64,000 nt of DNA from Lepisosteus oculatus (GCF_040954835.1 NC_090706.1:40805148-40869147), one strand, 5' to 3'; shown: positions 35,471-47,681, numbered from the stretch's first letter. Made by a program: numbers and translations. Notes: generated by a model from the sequence alone, not told the origin.

Positions 35471-37071
35471 ACCACACAGGTGTAGCACGTGGGATCGTGA
35501 CTTTAAGGAAAAAACAAAGAGGAAGTATTAATGTTTCAATAAGTGTAGTGTTTAGCGTTTTTACATCATGCAGCACGGACCCCAGTGCGTAGCGGAATAG
35601 CTGATCAGCTGAGGCAGACAGGAGAAACTGGGAGAGAAGCTTCATCGTTTCGAGATCCACAGCTCATTGCTTCCTTAATGGCCTTCACCAGGCTGTACTG
35701 GTGCAGTCCGAGACTATCAAGGGAAACGGCAACAGCTCATCTCCAGGAAGCTGGTTTGTCTGGCCGATCTGCTGCCCTGGGAACTGCGCTGAGGTGAGGG
35801 AAACAGAGAAAGTCCCCAGTGCCCGCAGAGAGCGACCACAGGGTCGGGGAGGCTCATCCTGAAGACACAGCGCCCTGGAAATGCCAGGCCCCTGGAGTCC
35901 CAGCGCGGTCTTGCATGGTCCTGCAGTTCGGCGGACGATGTTTCCAAGGCTGCGGTACTGGGCTCCATCAGGATGTGGTTCTATCCCGCAGGTCCACGCT
36001 ATCCCCAACGCTCTCCGCCATCCGAGGTGGTCCCACCGTGACACCTGCTCCGCTGAGGGCCCCCGGCCCCTGGCCCCCGGCCCCCAGCCTCCAGACGCCC
36101 CTGCCTCACAATTACTTCTTCTCCGAGGCCACCAGATCTTTGCCACGTTCCTGATGGTGAGTTTTACACCACACAGTGACCGAATCCTTGGATTTCACTG
36201 AAAAAAAACTAGAGTCTTCTGCTGCAAATCACTGCACCAACAAGGGATGGTTTCAGTTCAGGTCAGTGAGCACACCGTGAGCTCCGAAACTGACACGCTG
36301 CCGCCCATCCTCCATTTGGCCAAAGCAACAGAATTATTCTGCTAGCCCTCTGCCTGTAGAGAGAGACACGTGTGAAGGACTGGGCTTTCTCGTCTGAGCA
36401 GCGATTGTCTAGATTGAGTTGTGCGTGTGGCGATGTGGCGTCAGAGCAGTCCTACAAGTTAGCCCGCTGTTCCATATTTGCAACAAACAAATCGGAGATG
36501 GCATTGAAAAAAACATTTTATCTGCGAACTCAAGAGAGCAAATCCTGGAGTCTTTCGTCACACAGAAAAAAAGGGGGGAAACCCAAAATGTCGATGCCGT
36601 GAAAACAGCTCTTGCAAAGCGAAATGAGCAGATAAAAGCCCCTTCCTTTCCCCTGCTCTTCTGGAGGGAACTGTGCGTGATGTCTTCAGGTTCGCGCCGA
36701 CGCTTGGCGGCTTTCTGCGCTGTACAGTGCTGCCAACTGAAAACGCATCGAAACTGTTATATACTGTAATAACATGCTGCTTTATTCCCTGTAAACACAG
36801 AAAAATATATGGAACTCGGATGTGTGGATTAAAAAGCTGTTGTCAAATGTTAATGTTGTATTCATTTTTACAGGACAGGGACTGTGGTCTATGCATTTTC
36901 TAACTTCTAGTACTGTACCTAAACACAGACTTCTGCTGGTGAAAGAAAAAAAAAACATTGACCGTTTTCCGGAAGGAAGCAAGTTCGCCAAGCCAACCGG
37001 CGGGGTGTGGCGCCCTCTGGTGGTCACAGTCAAGTACAGCTGATCGATCGTGACTGACGAAGAAGACAGGG

Positions 37072-37440
37072 TATAAGATCACTTTATTGGCCATATACAA
37101 TTTTTCTTGTACGAGGAATTTGTCTTTTCGCAGACCCCCAACTTGCTCTCCATGAGACACACAGACAGAAAGAGAAGCTTTCAGTTCAGTTCCTTCAGCT
37201 GGTCAAATATAGGACACCCCCTATCAGTGTAGCACTGCTGAAGCAGTTTAGGACCCTGGCGTTGGCCCGGTGGTGCCTTATAGAGTAGAAGCTGTTCTTA
37301 CTGCAGTGCCTCTCGTGATCCAGGGGCAGCATGCTGGCCAGGTTTTCAGCTCTGCTCCAGGTCCCTGAGAAGAGGCCGGGTGCCGGGGGAGATCTGTCTG
37401 TAGGGGTGATAAAACACAGACCGTTCCCTCAGGTTTCGTC
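37072..37440 (-). repeat. LINE-like 3' region sharing a tail with the SINE
   Basis: On the minus strand the element ends with gcgaaaagacaaattcctcg, then tatatggccaataaagtgat. The portion with tctcatggagagcaag and gacaaattcctc is common to the SINE at 34250-34500. Upstream sequence to about 37440 is repeat-like but not identified. Confidence 0.5.
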
Positions 37441-37616
37441 TCATTGAGGTTTTGTTTTCCTCCCCAGCTCGAACGCTAGTCCTTCCGAAGGCACGCCCGC
37501 CCTGGGAAACTACAAGAACCGGGGGCTTTTTCTTAAGATGGCTACAGAATTGCTTCTTCTTGTGTCTTTTGGTCTGGGTTTCACTGTTCTCTTTGAAGAA
37601 ATCCGCTGACTTTGTT

Positions 37617-37830
37617 AGTTCCTAATAGGATCCTGAATGCTTATATCAGGTCCCTTCATAACATTGTCTTTTCAAAATTGGCAAGGTTCAGTTCTTTCAG
37701 CTTGTTAGTGTGGGACACTCCCTTCAGACTGAAGAGACTCAGTTCCCCCAGCCTATCAGTGCAGGACACTCCCTCCAGACTAAAGAGACTCAGTTCCTCC
37801 AGCTTGTGGGACGCTCCTTTGAACCCCAGA
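37617..37830 (-). repeat. LINE remnant with a 57-bp internal duplication
   Basis: The minus strand encodes, with stops, repeats of the type RLGELSLFSL.GVS.T followed by RDLI and AFRIL. This matches the LFSLEKRRLRGDLI-like C-terminus of CR1-clade LINE polymerases. The LFSL-containing unit (57 bp) is present about two and a half times in tandem. Confidence 0.6.
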
Positions 37831-39049
37831 ATGTGTCAGCATGTTCTGAATGCAGGCTTGTGGAAACTGCAGCAGCTGCATCAGCAGGGCTGTGCTGTGA
37901 AAGTCACAGGTGAGAGGAGTGTGTGTGGCCAGTGAGGAAGCCATATACTGTAGGCTGCCCACCTGCGAGTGCTGCCACAGGGGTAGGTTGCATGTCAATG
38001 CTTTTGTCTTGTGGAGCTCTGCCCCATTCCTTGTAGAGACTGGTCAAGTGTGCACAGTACCTGCTCACTGGTCTGTGAGCCCTACTGAAGACAGCATTAC
38101 TTCCAATTGAGTGTGTAAACTAAAGGCACGCCCTCATAATATTTTTTTTTAAAGCTCAAAAGCCAACCTGGACCGTTGACAGTAATGTGTTGTCAGTTAA
38201 GGTTTGATGACGTCAAGCTTTTTAAACATCCACTTATTCACACTGCATCCCCAAAGGGAGTTCTTGTGGTCGTTTAAATAGATCGAAACAGATCATATAC
38301 GAGTTATTTAGGGTGTCTGACTTTTTTCATGTAGAATCACATGCTGTTTGTTCATTACTCTGCGTTTTTGAGTCTGGCAAGGGTTTTAAAATCGAATCCG
38401 AAACTGAGTTTTAAACACTATATTATGATTGCCATCATCACTATTCATCATTATTATGCTGTAGCAATTAGAAACAAACGCAGTATTTCGAAACAAACGC
38501 AGTACCGTCCGGTCGGTGTACCGGAGCAATCGTGCACTGCGCCTCACGCAGTTGGGGAGACAGCCGAAATCATTTGAAAACCAAGCAACTGACAAACTGG
38601 TGAAACATGAGGGGATTTCCTTTGTTACTGCAGTTTCGTTTGCGCTGTTTTTTGGTCCCTTTTGTTATATTTAAAAGGGTGGAACTTGACCGAAAACAGG
38701 GTGAGATCAGATTCGGTAACGGAGCTAAGAGGGGGGAAGACGGACGGTGCGCAGTCAAAAATAACAGAATATCGTACACGCAACTGTCAGATGTCCGAAA
38801 AGCTTTTTTTTTCCAATCGTCCTGCGCTGGCATAATGTGATCGACGGCAATGTAATGTCATGATTAGTGACTGGAGTTGTTGTCGAACAAACACACACCG
38901 ATTGCTCTGGCGATGGGATCGCAAGCGCTCCATGACAACATGCCTGCGCGAGCCCATTGTGGCCGCTTCCTGCGCGAGCCAGCCAGGCACCGACCCTCCT
39001 TTCAAAAAAAACAAATACGACCCGGAATCAAGGAAGTAAGACGTCTTGC

Positions 39050-40157
39050 GAGAGTGACGGGCCCGCCGACCAACCGGGGCGCAGCGTGCGAGCGCCGGCG
39101 CCCGCCCCCCCCGCCCCGCGACCAATCGCCGCTCGGGGGGGGCGGCACTTCCGCTGCCAGGATAGGACATGTTTTATTGTGCGATCAGTTTCACTGAAGA
39201 CTCCTGCAGTTGTTTCTAAGTCCGTGAAATTCGGGTTTCGGTAGGGCAGATCGGCGGTTTTGAAGGAGGACGGGCACGTAGAGACTCGAAATACCCGGTT
39301 CGCCCGCAGGCTTGTCGGCGGAGCCTCGATACGTTGGCGCAGGGGTCCGTGTGCTGGCATTTAATCGGTACAGCCAGCTCAGCCGGCGGCGCAGAAGTGG
39401 AGTCGGGTAGAGTACTGCACTCAGCCTTTTTTCCCTCCCGATTCTCCTGTCACCTCGGCTGCGAACAGCCGCCGCTGCAGGAACTTCGGCCGCTTCTCGT
39501 TTTTCGGGGTCTGGCCGTGCGGCGCCGGTTTCGCCGGGTTCCCGGGCGCGGAGGTGTGGGCATGCCCCAGCGGGCCTGCGGTCAGCGGCAGACGCGGTGG
39601 AGAGTGAGGTTGTAACTGCTGCAGCCAGCGAGAGATCCCCCTCGCTCTGCGTTTTGCACTTGAATGTAGTCTGGCCTCGTACTTTTTTTACCTCGGTCCC
39701 TGTTTTTGGCTTGGTCTAGAAAGCTGTATCCGAACCAGCAAGTCGCTGTGTGATCACTGAAGAGCTTTTCGACTTTTTTTTTCCAATCGGAGAACAGCTT
39801 AGGCGTTATTTTTTCCACCTCAATCGTAGCCTTTTTTTTCCTCCCCAGACTTCATCTAGTCGCGTATCCTTAATCCTCTCTATCTGATATTCGCCCGGAG
39901 TTGTGTGTGTGTGTGTGTTGGTTTTGTTTTTTGCTGCTCCTGCCCTTTTTTTGTGATTGCGTCTCGCACGGCCGCCCTCTTCCAGCGCTCTGGTCTCCTC
40001 GTGAAAGAGTGCATGCTCGCTTGACTGAGGGAAAAAAAAAAGAAGAAAGGAAGAGGAGACGAAGAGGAGGAGGCCGGAACCGGACTGTGTGTGTGCGTGT
40101 GGTGTGTGTGTGTGTCTCTCTCTCGTCCCCCTCACCCGAGTCCGAGACAAAAGCAGC
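39050..40157 (+). promoter_or_regulatory. SAP30L: SAP30L CpG-rich promoter and 5' leader
   Basis: GC content and CpG density rise sharply from about 39.05 kb and continue into the first coding exon. A compact cluster holds a CCAAT box (39122-39126), a GC box (39135-39145) and an ETS-type site, CGGAAGTG on the minus strand (39146-39153), as in TATA-less housekeeping promoters. The start site is probably just downstream, giving a leader of up to about 1 kb. That leader has upstream ATGs (for example at 39562, a 17-codon uORF), GT repeats and a purine tract. Exact start sites cannot be read from sequence. Confidence 0.6.
39900..40125 (+). repeat. GT repeats flanking a purine tract in the SAP30L leader
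   Basis: A (TG)n run lies at 39902-39919. An almost pure purine tract with A10 and GAGGAG runs lies at 40027-40073. A second GT/CT run lies at 40086-40123. All are within the predicted 5' leader, just before the SAP30L start codon. Confidence 0.85.
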
Positions 40158-40343
40158 ATGAACGGGTTCAGCACGGAGGAGGACAGCCACGACGGGCCGC
40201 CGGCGCCGCCGTTTTACGGCCAGAGCTGCTGCCTCATCGAGGACGGAGAGCGCTGCAGCCGCTCCGCCGGCAACGCCTCCTTCAGCAAGCGCATCCAGAA
40301 GAGCATCTCGCAGAAGAAGCTCAAGCTGGACATCGACAAGAGC
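40158..40343 (+). CDS. SAP30L: SAP30L coding exon 1
   Basis: Encodes [20 protein letters not shown] through LKLDIDKS (62 aa), including the first half of the zinc finger. It is slightly shorter than human in the Pro/Ala-rich stretch before YGQSCC. The donor gtaggt starts at 40344. Phase 0. Confidence 0.96.
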
Positions 40344-43300
40344 GTAGGTGGACCCGCCGGCACGCCGCACGCTGGCCCCACGCCTCTTCCGCTTAGTCCG
40401 GGCTGGGGCACCCGGGGTGGTGGGGTGGGTGACGCCGAGGCTGACCCGATGTGCGCCTGGCGGCCTTTTCGCTTTTAAATGCCAAATCGCTGCGCACGGG
40501 TCGCCGCTGTAGTTCGGTCCGGCTCGGCTTGGAGCCCGCAGAGCTGACTCTCCCGGCTGGGGTCCCGCAGCGCCTGAGATCTGGTGCGGGCTAGTCCACG
40601 GCTCCTCCTCCTCCTCCCCCCTCCCTCTCTCCTTCAAACATGGCTGTTGCTAAGGAAGCCCCCCGGGTTGTCCGCGGCCGGGCCGGGAATGCCGATCCCG
40701 GCGCCGAGAGGGAGAGGCGGAGCGAGTCGCGCTGCGGGTATCTGTCCCGCAGCGGATCGGGGGGAAACACTGACGGCGTGTTTTGCGCTGGGCCCGAGTC
40801 CTGAGTGCTGTGCGTCTGCTTGCTCCTAGGTCAGGCATCTGTACATCTGCGACTTCCACAAGAACTTCATCCAGAGCGTCCGGAACAAGAGGAAGAGGAA
40901 GACGAGCGACGACGGGGGCGAGTCTCCTGACCACGACGTCGAAGTGCCAGAGGTACTGGGGGGGGGTGCAGGCGTATTCAGATGAAGCCGCAGATTAAAG
41001 CGAGCACTGGTGACAGACTGATAGGATGTGCGCAGGGCCTGACGTAGATGCTCAAGTGCAGCCGGTGTCCGAGTTCGGCAGTGGAAGGGCTTGTCGCCCG
41101 TGGAGGGCGGTCCTGCCAAAGTCACAGGCCTGATCGATGGGCTGGTGTACCCCAAAGGCGGGGACATCGGCAAGAAGCATGTGTCGAGTTTGACACAGTC
41201 CCTGAGGCGCTGCCGCAAGTGTGAGCAGCCTGTCTGGGTATAATTCCCTGCCCACTGCCTGCAGTGTGGGCGCAGCAGGGCTCTCTGCAAGCCAGTCAGG
41301 GGTCAGATGAGAAGAGGCCAGCCTCCCCATCTTACTGCAGCTAACAGTGTCTCACTGGCCCAGGACAGCTGGCCGCGCAGTCTGTTCCAGACATCCGCCT
41401 CCCGCTCCAGAAGGAAAGCTACGTGTTGGCCGTGCTCGAGCCGTTCGTGCTCAGATGTGTTTTGCCCTTCCAGCTGTGCGTCTTTCTCTTCAGCTCGCGG
41501 TTCCCGGCGCGGGCTGAAGCGCCGAGCACCAGCGGGGGGCGGGGTAGCCGGGGGAGGGGTCTTGTTCCGGGGCTCGCCGGGGCTCGGCGCGGCTCGCTGT
41601 CCTGCTTCAGTGTTTGTCAGCGGTACAGAACATGGCCTGAAGCCAAGGGGAGCACGGAGACTGTGTGAAACTCGAGAAGTGCCGGTCGCAGAACTGCGCT
41701 GTGTGCCGAAGGAAGCCCTGATCCCCGAGTCCTCGGACACGAGTCCAGGGCAGGTGTGGACGTTAGGTGTCCCCACGTCCTTCTAGCAGTGCTGCGGCTC
41801 AGTAGGAAAGATTTGGGAATTAATCTGGAAGCCACTTTAGACCTGCTTTTCTCCTTCAGAAATCTGCTGTGATGGAGGATTTTGAACACCTGTATCAGGT
41901 TTCGCCGATGGACAGCCCTGTGTGGGGTCTCGGCAGCTTTGTGTCTTCATGTGATCGGCACAGCCCTGTCTTCTGCAAGGCAGTCGGCAGTCCAGGCTGG
42001 AATTAACTGCGTTCTTGGTGAATTTCCTGCGAAACAACTAACCTCAAACCAATTGATAATTAAGCATAATGTTTTTGTATTTCAATTAGTTTTTGCTAAA
42101 AAAAAAAACATTTTTACTTCAGAGCCAGATTTGGATATACCCCCTATTGTTAAATAAGGCAAATCTGGTGAATGTGTGCTGCGCTGCGCTGCGCTGCGCT
42201 GCGTCCACGTGCTTGAAAAGTAACCAGTGCAGAAGCTGACACATCTTAATGAGGCCGCTGGCGCTCGATGGCGGCCTGCAGTATTCCATGGAAGACCACA
42301 GTTTGAGCTGTTTCAGCAGCAGTGCTAATGGATTGAAAGTCTTGACTGCTCTCTTTTGTGTTGTTTTGTAGGTTGACTTGTTTCAGCTTCAGGTGAACAC
42401 ACTAAGACGCTACAAGCGGCATTACAAGTTACAGACCCGGCCAGGCCTCAACAAAGCTCAGCTGGCAGAGGTAATGTGTATTTCTGAGTGCACACGCTGT
42501 CCGTTGATAGAGTCTGTAAGTCTTTGCTTCAGTTTCTAGACTGTCGTTTCTTTCTGAAAGCAGTGGCTTTTGCTCTGTAAAGCCTGGTTTTGGCCTGTGC
42601 GTTAGTTTCCATCTCGAAACTGAGATCTGGTGATAAAGTTTCTCCGTGAAGTTTGTTCCACAACAGACACAAATCTACAAATCGCCACAGCTTTCCATCA
42701 TTATTGAATTCGACAGAAGTTTAAAAACTGCAACATAAAAGTTTGTCTCCAAAATAAATGGAGTTTGTCTCCATAGCAATAAAAATCATTCCAGCCTTGT
42801 CTGTAATAACCACGTACAGCCAAAAAAATTCAGTTATCATGGTTTATTGCTTCAGATGAACCCATTCGAGTTCTGCTGTGTAACCCTTGCATATCCTCAA
42901 AGTCGAGTCTTCCTTTTCCACACAAGGGAATGCCTGGCATTTTCTCGGACTTATTGCAGCAGTAAATATTGTTGTGCCCCGTGAACGGGGGGCTTCGGCA
43001 TGTCCTGAACGAAAGGCAGAAAGTTCAGAAGCTTTTCATTCTTCCCTGAGGTCCACACTGGCTCGTTCACCCCTTTGGGAACTTATGATCATAATAATGC
43101 ATTTGGAGCCCCCTCTGCAAAACATCTGTTTCCTGCTCCCCAAAGGTAATCTGGCAGCTGTGACTTCAAATCATTCTGGCTGAGGGCCAGTCGTCCATTA
43201 GAGAGAAAATTGTTCAGAACCTTCTTGTACAAACTTGTTTCTTGAAAAAATAAGCTTATTCCAATTAACTTTGCGGCGTATGCTGCTTTGCATCAGTACT

Positions 43301-45450
43301 CCCAGATGACAAACCGTTCGTGCTTTGTTGTCATAAGGACAGTTAACAGGCATTTTAAAAATATCAAACATGGACTCCCATCGCATGCAAGTTCCTAAGA
43401 CTGGATTGCATTCCTTTAGCTTTAACGTTCACATTATAATTGTGTGTGACTTGACTACTGAAATGAGAAACAAAAGAAAATGATTTCCATCAACTGCTCA
43501 GAGCTCTGTGGCTTGAAAACGGATAATGACATCAGTTGGCTGTGTCAGTGATATAAAAAGCACCAGATCTTCTGGCCAATTATAAACCTTAAACCTTGCA
43601 AAGAAGACTATTATCTTTGCTTTTCAGTGCGAGTGCCAGAAACAGTAACCGTTTCAGACAAAGGCCATACGAAGACGGTAGAAGGGGTGCTTTTCCTTTT
43701 CTTCCAAAAAACAAGATGCGCTTTCTTTCTTTTTTTCCTGACAAGAAAATCAAATGCGTTGCACTGTGTTTCGCTACAGGCAAGGTCTACTGACATCTTG
43801 GTTAAATGACAAACCTTCCCAGCCTCCCCTGGGCCGCTGTGCATTGCGGTGTGAAGACAGGCGTGGGGAAGGAGCTCGTTAGGACACAGCTTGTGGCCTA
43901 AATAAAAGGCCTCGTAGGGGGAAAAGGGAGATTCCTGTTCATACACATTTTAATGCTGAAAGGTTCATGCAGAACTCTTTTATGCCAATGCCAGTTTGTC
44001 ATGAAAATGCTAAATCCTCAACAGCACTGTGGTCTCTCAAATAGACGGATCTACAGATCCCTCACATGTACCATCTCCGCTTTTTAACCATGGTAACTGC
44101 AACTACCTTGGCTGCACAGCCTCATTATATCCAATTTAGCTGTTATATAAACAGGCTCAGTCAGAAGTTTGGATGTAGGCTGTACAGAGAGACTGGGGGA
44201 GAGAACAATATCATTCTTTCTTCTTCTCTCTAATCCCTCGATTCACGAGTACTCCAGAGTGTATGAGTATTCCCCAAACACAGATAACCTGTGGCTGGCA
44301 AAAAAAAGTGCAGCTAAGCATTATTACAAAATTATCATCAAAGGACCATCTTGTTTAAGACAACCGGTGCCAAATTCTGTTACTGCATACGCTGTCAGGC
44401 ACAAGGACTATAAGATTTTGCAGGAGTGCAGGGATCCACAGTAGTTCTGGTGCTGGCTGGAGTTTTTTTTTCTTGCACGCAAGTATCCCACTACGTTACT
44501 TTGCGCTGGTTTGAAATGTACAGTGGGGTGAAGCTGTTGAAATCGAACCCGGTGTTGCTCAGTCAGGGGTTTCCCTTGTCGTTCTGGGAGTCGGCACGAT
44601 GCACGCCACCCCGCAGGAATCGAGCAGTAAACCGCACTGCCTTTCAGACCCTGTGTGAAGTTACTGCTGCGACGCTGGCTTGGCGTACTTGAAAACAGCA
44701 CATTATCTACTGCGGTCTGGCTGGCGCTGGGGGCGGGCCCGGCGCTAGTGTCTGTGCCCAAGGAACATTGAAAAGGCCTGCCAAGTAGTCACTCCAGCCA
44801 TAAAAGTCTCACAAAAGAATCTCCCTGCAGCAGTCTCGTTTGGATAAATTGTGTCATTGATTTGTTTGAAAGGCCTGTTGGCCACTGTCTTTCTGGGCAG
44901 CATTAAAGAAATAAGACTCCCTGTACAGGGCAGTTCTTACTGAACTCAGGCTGCACGCTGTTGTTCACATTGTCCCGATGAGGCAAAAGTGGTGTCTCTG
45001 TCTGAAGGTGAATGTGTTCTAGGATCAGGAAGGGCCAGAATTTCTACAAGCACCTGCGGGTCAGTAGACTGGAGATGTTCTGTCTCCAGCCTGTCCTGAG
45101 GCCAGCTCAGCCCTCAGCGAGGACGTCTCGTGCTCGTGTGAGGTTTCCCGATATCTGCTAGGACAGGGACTAAAGATCGCGAACTTGACCTGAACTTGTG
45201 CAAAGAGAGAAGCTGCAGTTCTCCTTGGAGAAAGGCGGTGTCTTCACTTAACATTTTAAAGACAGAATTTTAACCTATCCTCCCTACAGAAAGCATTAAC
45301 AATGTCTCTTCTTTGTTTTAGACTGTTAGTCGTCACTTCAGGAATATTCCTGTGAATGAGAAGGACACACTGACCTATTTTATTTATATGGTGAAGAGCA
45401 ACAAAAGCCGTCTTGATCAGAAATCAGAAGGCAGCAAACAGCTGGAATAA
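40158..45450 (+). CDS. SAP30L: SAP30-like Sin3/HDAC co-repressor subunit (complete)
   Basis: Spliced CDS: 40158-40343, 40830-40952, 42372-42470, 45322-45450, giving 178 aa (human form 183 aa as remembered). SAP30L is a nuclear and nucleolar subunit of the Sin3A-histone deacetylase complex and binds DNA and phosphoinositides. Residues 24-72 form the atypical C2CH zinc finger: Cys24 or Cys25, Cys33, Cys69 and His72. A basic stretch (NKRKRK, residues 81-86) fits the nuclear localisation and lipid-binding region. The C-terminal half ([20 protein letters not shown] through [16 protein letters not shown]) is the Sin3-binding domain. The start MNGFSTEED matches human SAP30L, not SAP30. A at position -3 supports this ATG, and no in-frame ATG precedes it. 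Confidence 0.97.
40344..40829 (+). other. SAP30L: SAP30L intron 1 (486 bp)
   Basis: GC-rich intron within the CpG island, acceptor cttgctcctag. No other feature seen. Confidence 0.9.
40830..40952 (+). CDS. SAP30L: SAP30L coding exon 2
   Basis: Encodes [20 protein letters not shown], then [20 protein letters not shown] and E (41 aa). It contains the last zinc ligands CDFH and the basic RKRK cluster. Donor gtactg at 40953. Confidence 0.96.
41855..41915 (-). repeat. LINE remnant (CR1-like C-terminus)
   Basis: The minus strand reads [19 protein letters not shown]. This is close to the [10 protein letters not shown] tail seen in the other fragments of this window, and it is antisense to SAP30L. 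Confidence 0.55.
42178..42204 (+). repeat. (GCTGC)n pentanucleotide microsatellite
   Basis: About five perfect copies of gctgc in SAP30L intron 2. Confidence 0.95.
42372..42470 (+). CDS. SAP30L: SAP30L coding exon 3
   Basis: Encodes [20 protein letters not shown], then [13 protein letters not shown] (33 aa). It differs from remembered human SAP30L only at the Leu of RPGLN. It is the start of the Sin3-interaction domain. Donor gtaatg at 42471. Confidence 0.97.
42471..45321 (+). other. SAP30L: SAP30L intron 3 (2.9 kb)
   Basis: Acceptor tctttgttttag. Unique-looking sequence; no coding exon, RNA gene or clear repeat recognised. Confidence 0.88.
45322..45450 (+). CDS. SAP30L: SAP30L terminal coding exon
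   Basis: Encodes [20 protein letters not shown], then [20 protein letters not shown] and LE, with TAA at 45448-45450. It completes the Sin3-binding domain. It matches human apart from conservative changes. Confidence 0.97.
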   Translation, partial: TVSRHFRNIPVNEKDTLTYFIYMVKSNKSRLDQKSEGSKQLE

Positions 45451-45579
45451 GGTCACTGGGTTGTAAAGTACCTGAGGCGGACGGACATGTCAGAAACGAA
45501 GAAGCTCTTGTTCAGCCAAACATTAAGACTGTTCCGGTCGAAAAGGGTATAGCTATAATGTGAATATATATGTACAAAA

Positions 45580-45585
45580 AATAAA
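45580..45585 (+). terminator. SAP30L: Proximal SAP30L poly(A) signal
   Basis: AATAAA 130 bases after the stop codon, in the context gtacaaaaaataaactttta. Confidence 0.55.
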
Positions 45586-47681
45586 CTTTTAACTGAACGT
45601 GGCAGAAGAAGAAGATGTAGTGTTGCTGCAGTAAGAGTGTGTTTTTATTTTTGCTGCCGGGGTGTCGGCCCGCGGTGCTGCACTCGCAGGCCGGCGCGGC
45701 GAACAGCAGTCGGGTTGGCTGGGGAGGAGAGCTGGGGGCCGGCAGGGGGGTCCGCTCACGCCCTGCTCCAGCAGCCGTGGGGATGGGGGTATCTGAGCGC
45801 CTGCAGCTTCCCAGCAAGTGACCTGCACTCCCCCACTCTCAAGGTGTCTCGCAGCGATGACCTCGGCTCCTGTTGATCATGTCTGTTGATTTTGCTGTCG
45901 GTCGTTGAACTGGAAATCATGAAATGCTGACTAAAACAAGAGCCACCTTTTTCTGAAATGCCACACAAGCCCGTTCCTTCCTTTTATTTATTTTTTTATG
46001 TGAGACTGGATGATGGAAGAGGCAGAATTTGATTTTGGGAGGGGGTTGTTACCGTCATTTAATCCAGCCCAGCTCTGAAGGGAGACCTGTGTCTCCAGTT
46101 GGTATGAGATGACGCTGGGCCCACTGCTGTTGGTCTGGAACTTGAGAAGAGTAAAGCTGCCCTTTACTCGTTCAGCAAATGCTCTTTGGACCTGCCAAGG
46201 CTAGAAAGGTTTCCACAATGCAGAACATGAGACTTTGCAGTCTCGTAGACAGATACTGCTTTTAAAGCTTTGCACAGTGTGGGGGTATCTTCTTCCCAGG
46301 TATGGTTTTACACGGCGTTTTGGAAAATTAAGTATGAAAGAATACACTTCCGACCAGCTGATGTTTTTAAGATGTACATTGTGTAAATGACGGAGGTTGG
46401 TGCTGTATCTCTTCACCATTTGTGATTTTCCTTAATTAACCCAGTTCTGAATAGACAGGCGTGACAATCGCGAGGGGTTGATCAGAAGAATTACCTTGTT
46501 TTCAAAGTAAAATACTTAGTGGAACACTTAGTGGAAATATTACAGCATGTGAAACAATGAAACTCTTATTTTTATTTCCGTTTATGGTTTAAGCTCCGTG
46601 GAGCATGTGTAATATCGAATTCCTGGTTGTGTTGCTTTCATTTTTTTACTAGGTTATTTCAAATGTGTTGCCTACACATGTACAGTTAGTAATTTTAGCA
46701 GCACAAACTTTAGTTTTTCTTCCTGGTGGTGTTGGGTCAGGAACTGTGGAAGTGGAGTGGCGCTTGCCCAAGGACAGGCCTTTCCGGACTGCGGGAATGG
46801 CTCTTCTGCTGCGCTTCGTCCGAGCACATGGCGAAACGTCCGGGTGGGAATGCACTGCGATGAAAGGACTGTAGAGCACAAGACTGTTCTTAGAATCCTC
46901 TCGCAGCCCAGGTTAATGGGCTGAACCACTAGCTACACTGTGGGCTGAAGAGCATCATCTCCTTTCCTCCTGGGCTGGAACTCAGCTTTGTTTAAAAGCT
47001 GTGGTGTTCCTGGGTTCAGTGAGGTTATTTTTCCTCTGGCGTGATGTTGGCTCAGAAGACCCTGCGGGAGAATCGCACCGGTCCCGGTTGTTGATGAAAG
47101 GGTGGATCGAAGGAGCCTGTTCCAATTCGACGGCCGAGTACGCGATCAAGTGGCCTCTTGTTCAGTTGGTACTCAATGGGATTTTTTACAGAACACAAAA
47201 GCCAATGTAATAGAAAAATGGGTCTGGTAGCAATTTCCATTTCAATCCATGCCTTTATTTGAGTATATTTTATTAATCTGGAAAGAGATCAACCATGCAT
47301 ATACGCTGCATATATTGGACACAAAGTGGTTCTTACCATGTGATGAACAAGATGTTGTTCCGACAGAGGGGCTGGACGTGCTTGGCAGGCCTCAGTCCAA
47401 GATGTAATGCCTTAGTATGGGGTTTTGTTAGCCTCATTATATTGGAGGCTTTGTATTTAAGACTGTATGTACGAAGTGAAAGAGCTTTTGTCCCCACAAC
47501 ACTTGCTGTATCTTGATGAAGTGTTGATACCCGTTACAGCTGTGCTAGTACACATTAGTGCTGTATACGTTTTGCTGTTTTCTTTTGTTTAAAGGTTTTG
47601 TAAGATGTAAACACACTGGCTGTGCTGTCCTACAATTTGCTGTACTAAACTAGATTGAGGTAGACACCGCTTACTGCTTTT

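Larger units (their letters stand above)
34180..39049. other. Intergenic region GALNT10 - SAP30L
   Basis: About 4.9 kb without a supported gene. It contains a tRNA-derived SINE (34250-34500), an inverted repeat pair (35279-35470), a second repeat that shares a tail with the SINE (37072-37440) and LINE remnants (37617-37830). A GC-rich block lies at about 35.8-36.1 kb, but none of its reading frames is recognisable. Confidence 0.75.
40953..42371 (+). other. SAP30L: SAP30L intron 2 (1.4 kb)
   Basis: Acceptor gttgttttgtag. It contains an antisense LINE fragment at 41855-41915 and a GCTGC pentanucleotide repeat at 42178-42204. Confidence 0.9.

Noticed and set aside
40089-40157. N-terminal extension of SAP30L in frame with the start codon
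   Set aside because: The frame is open upstream but contains no ATG; the apparent start at 40089 is GTG inside a GT repeat. Human SAP30L starts at the equivalent of 40158.
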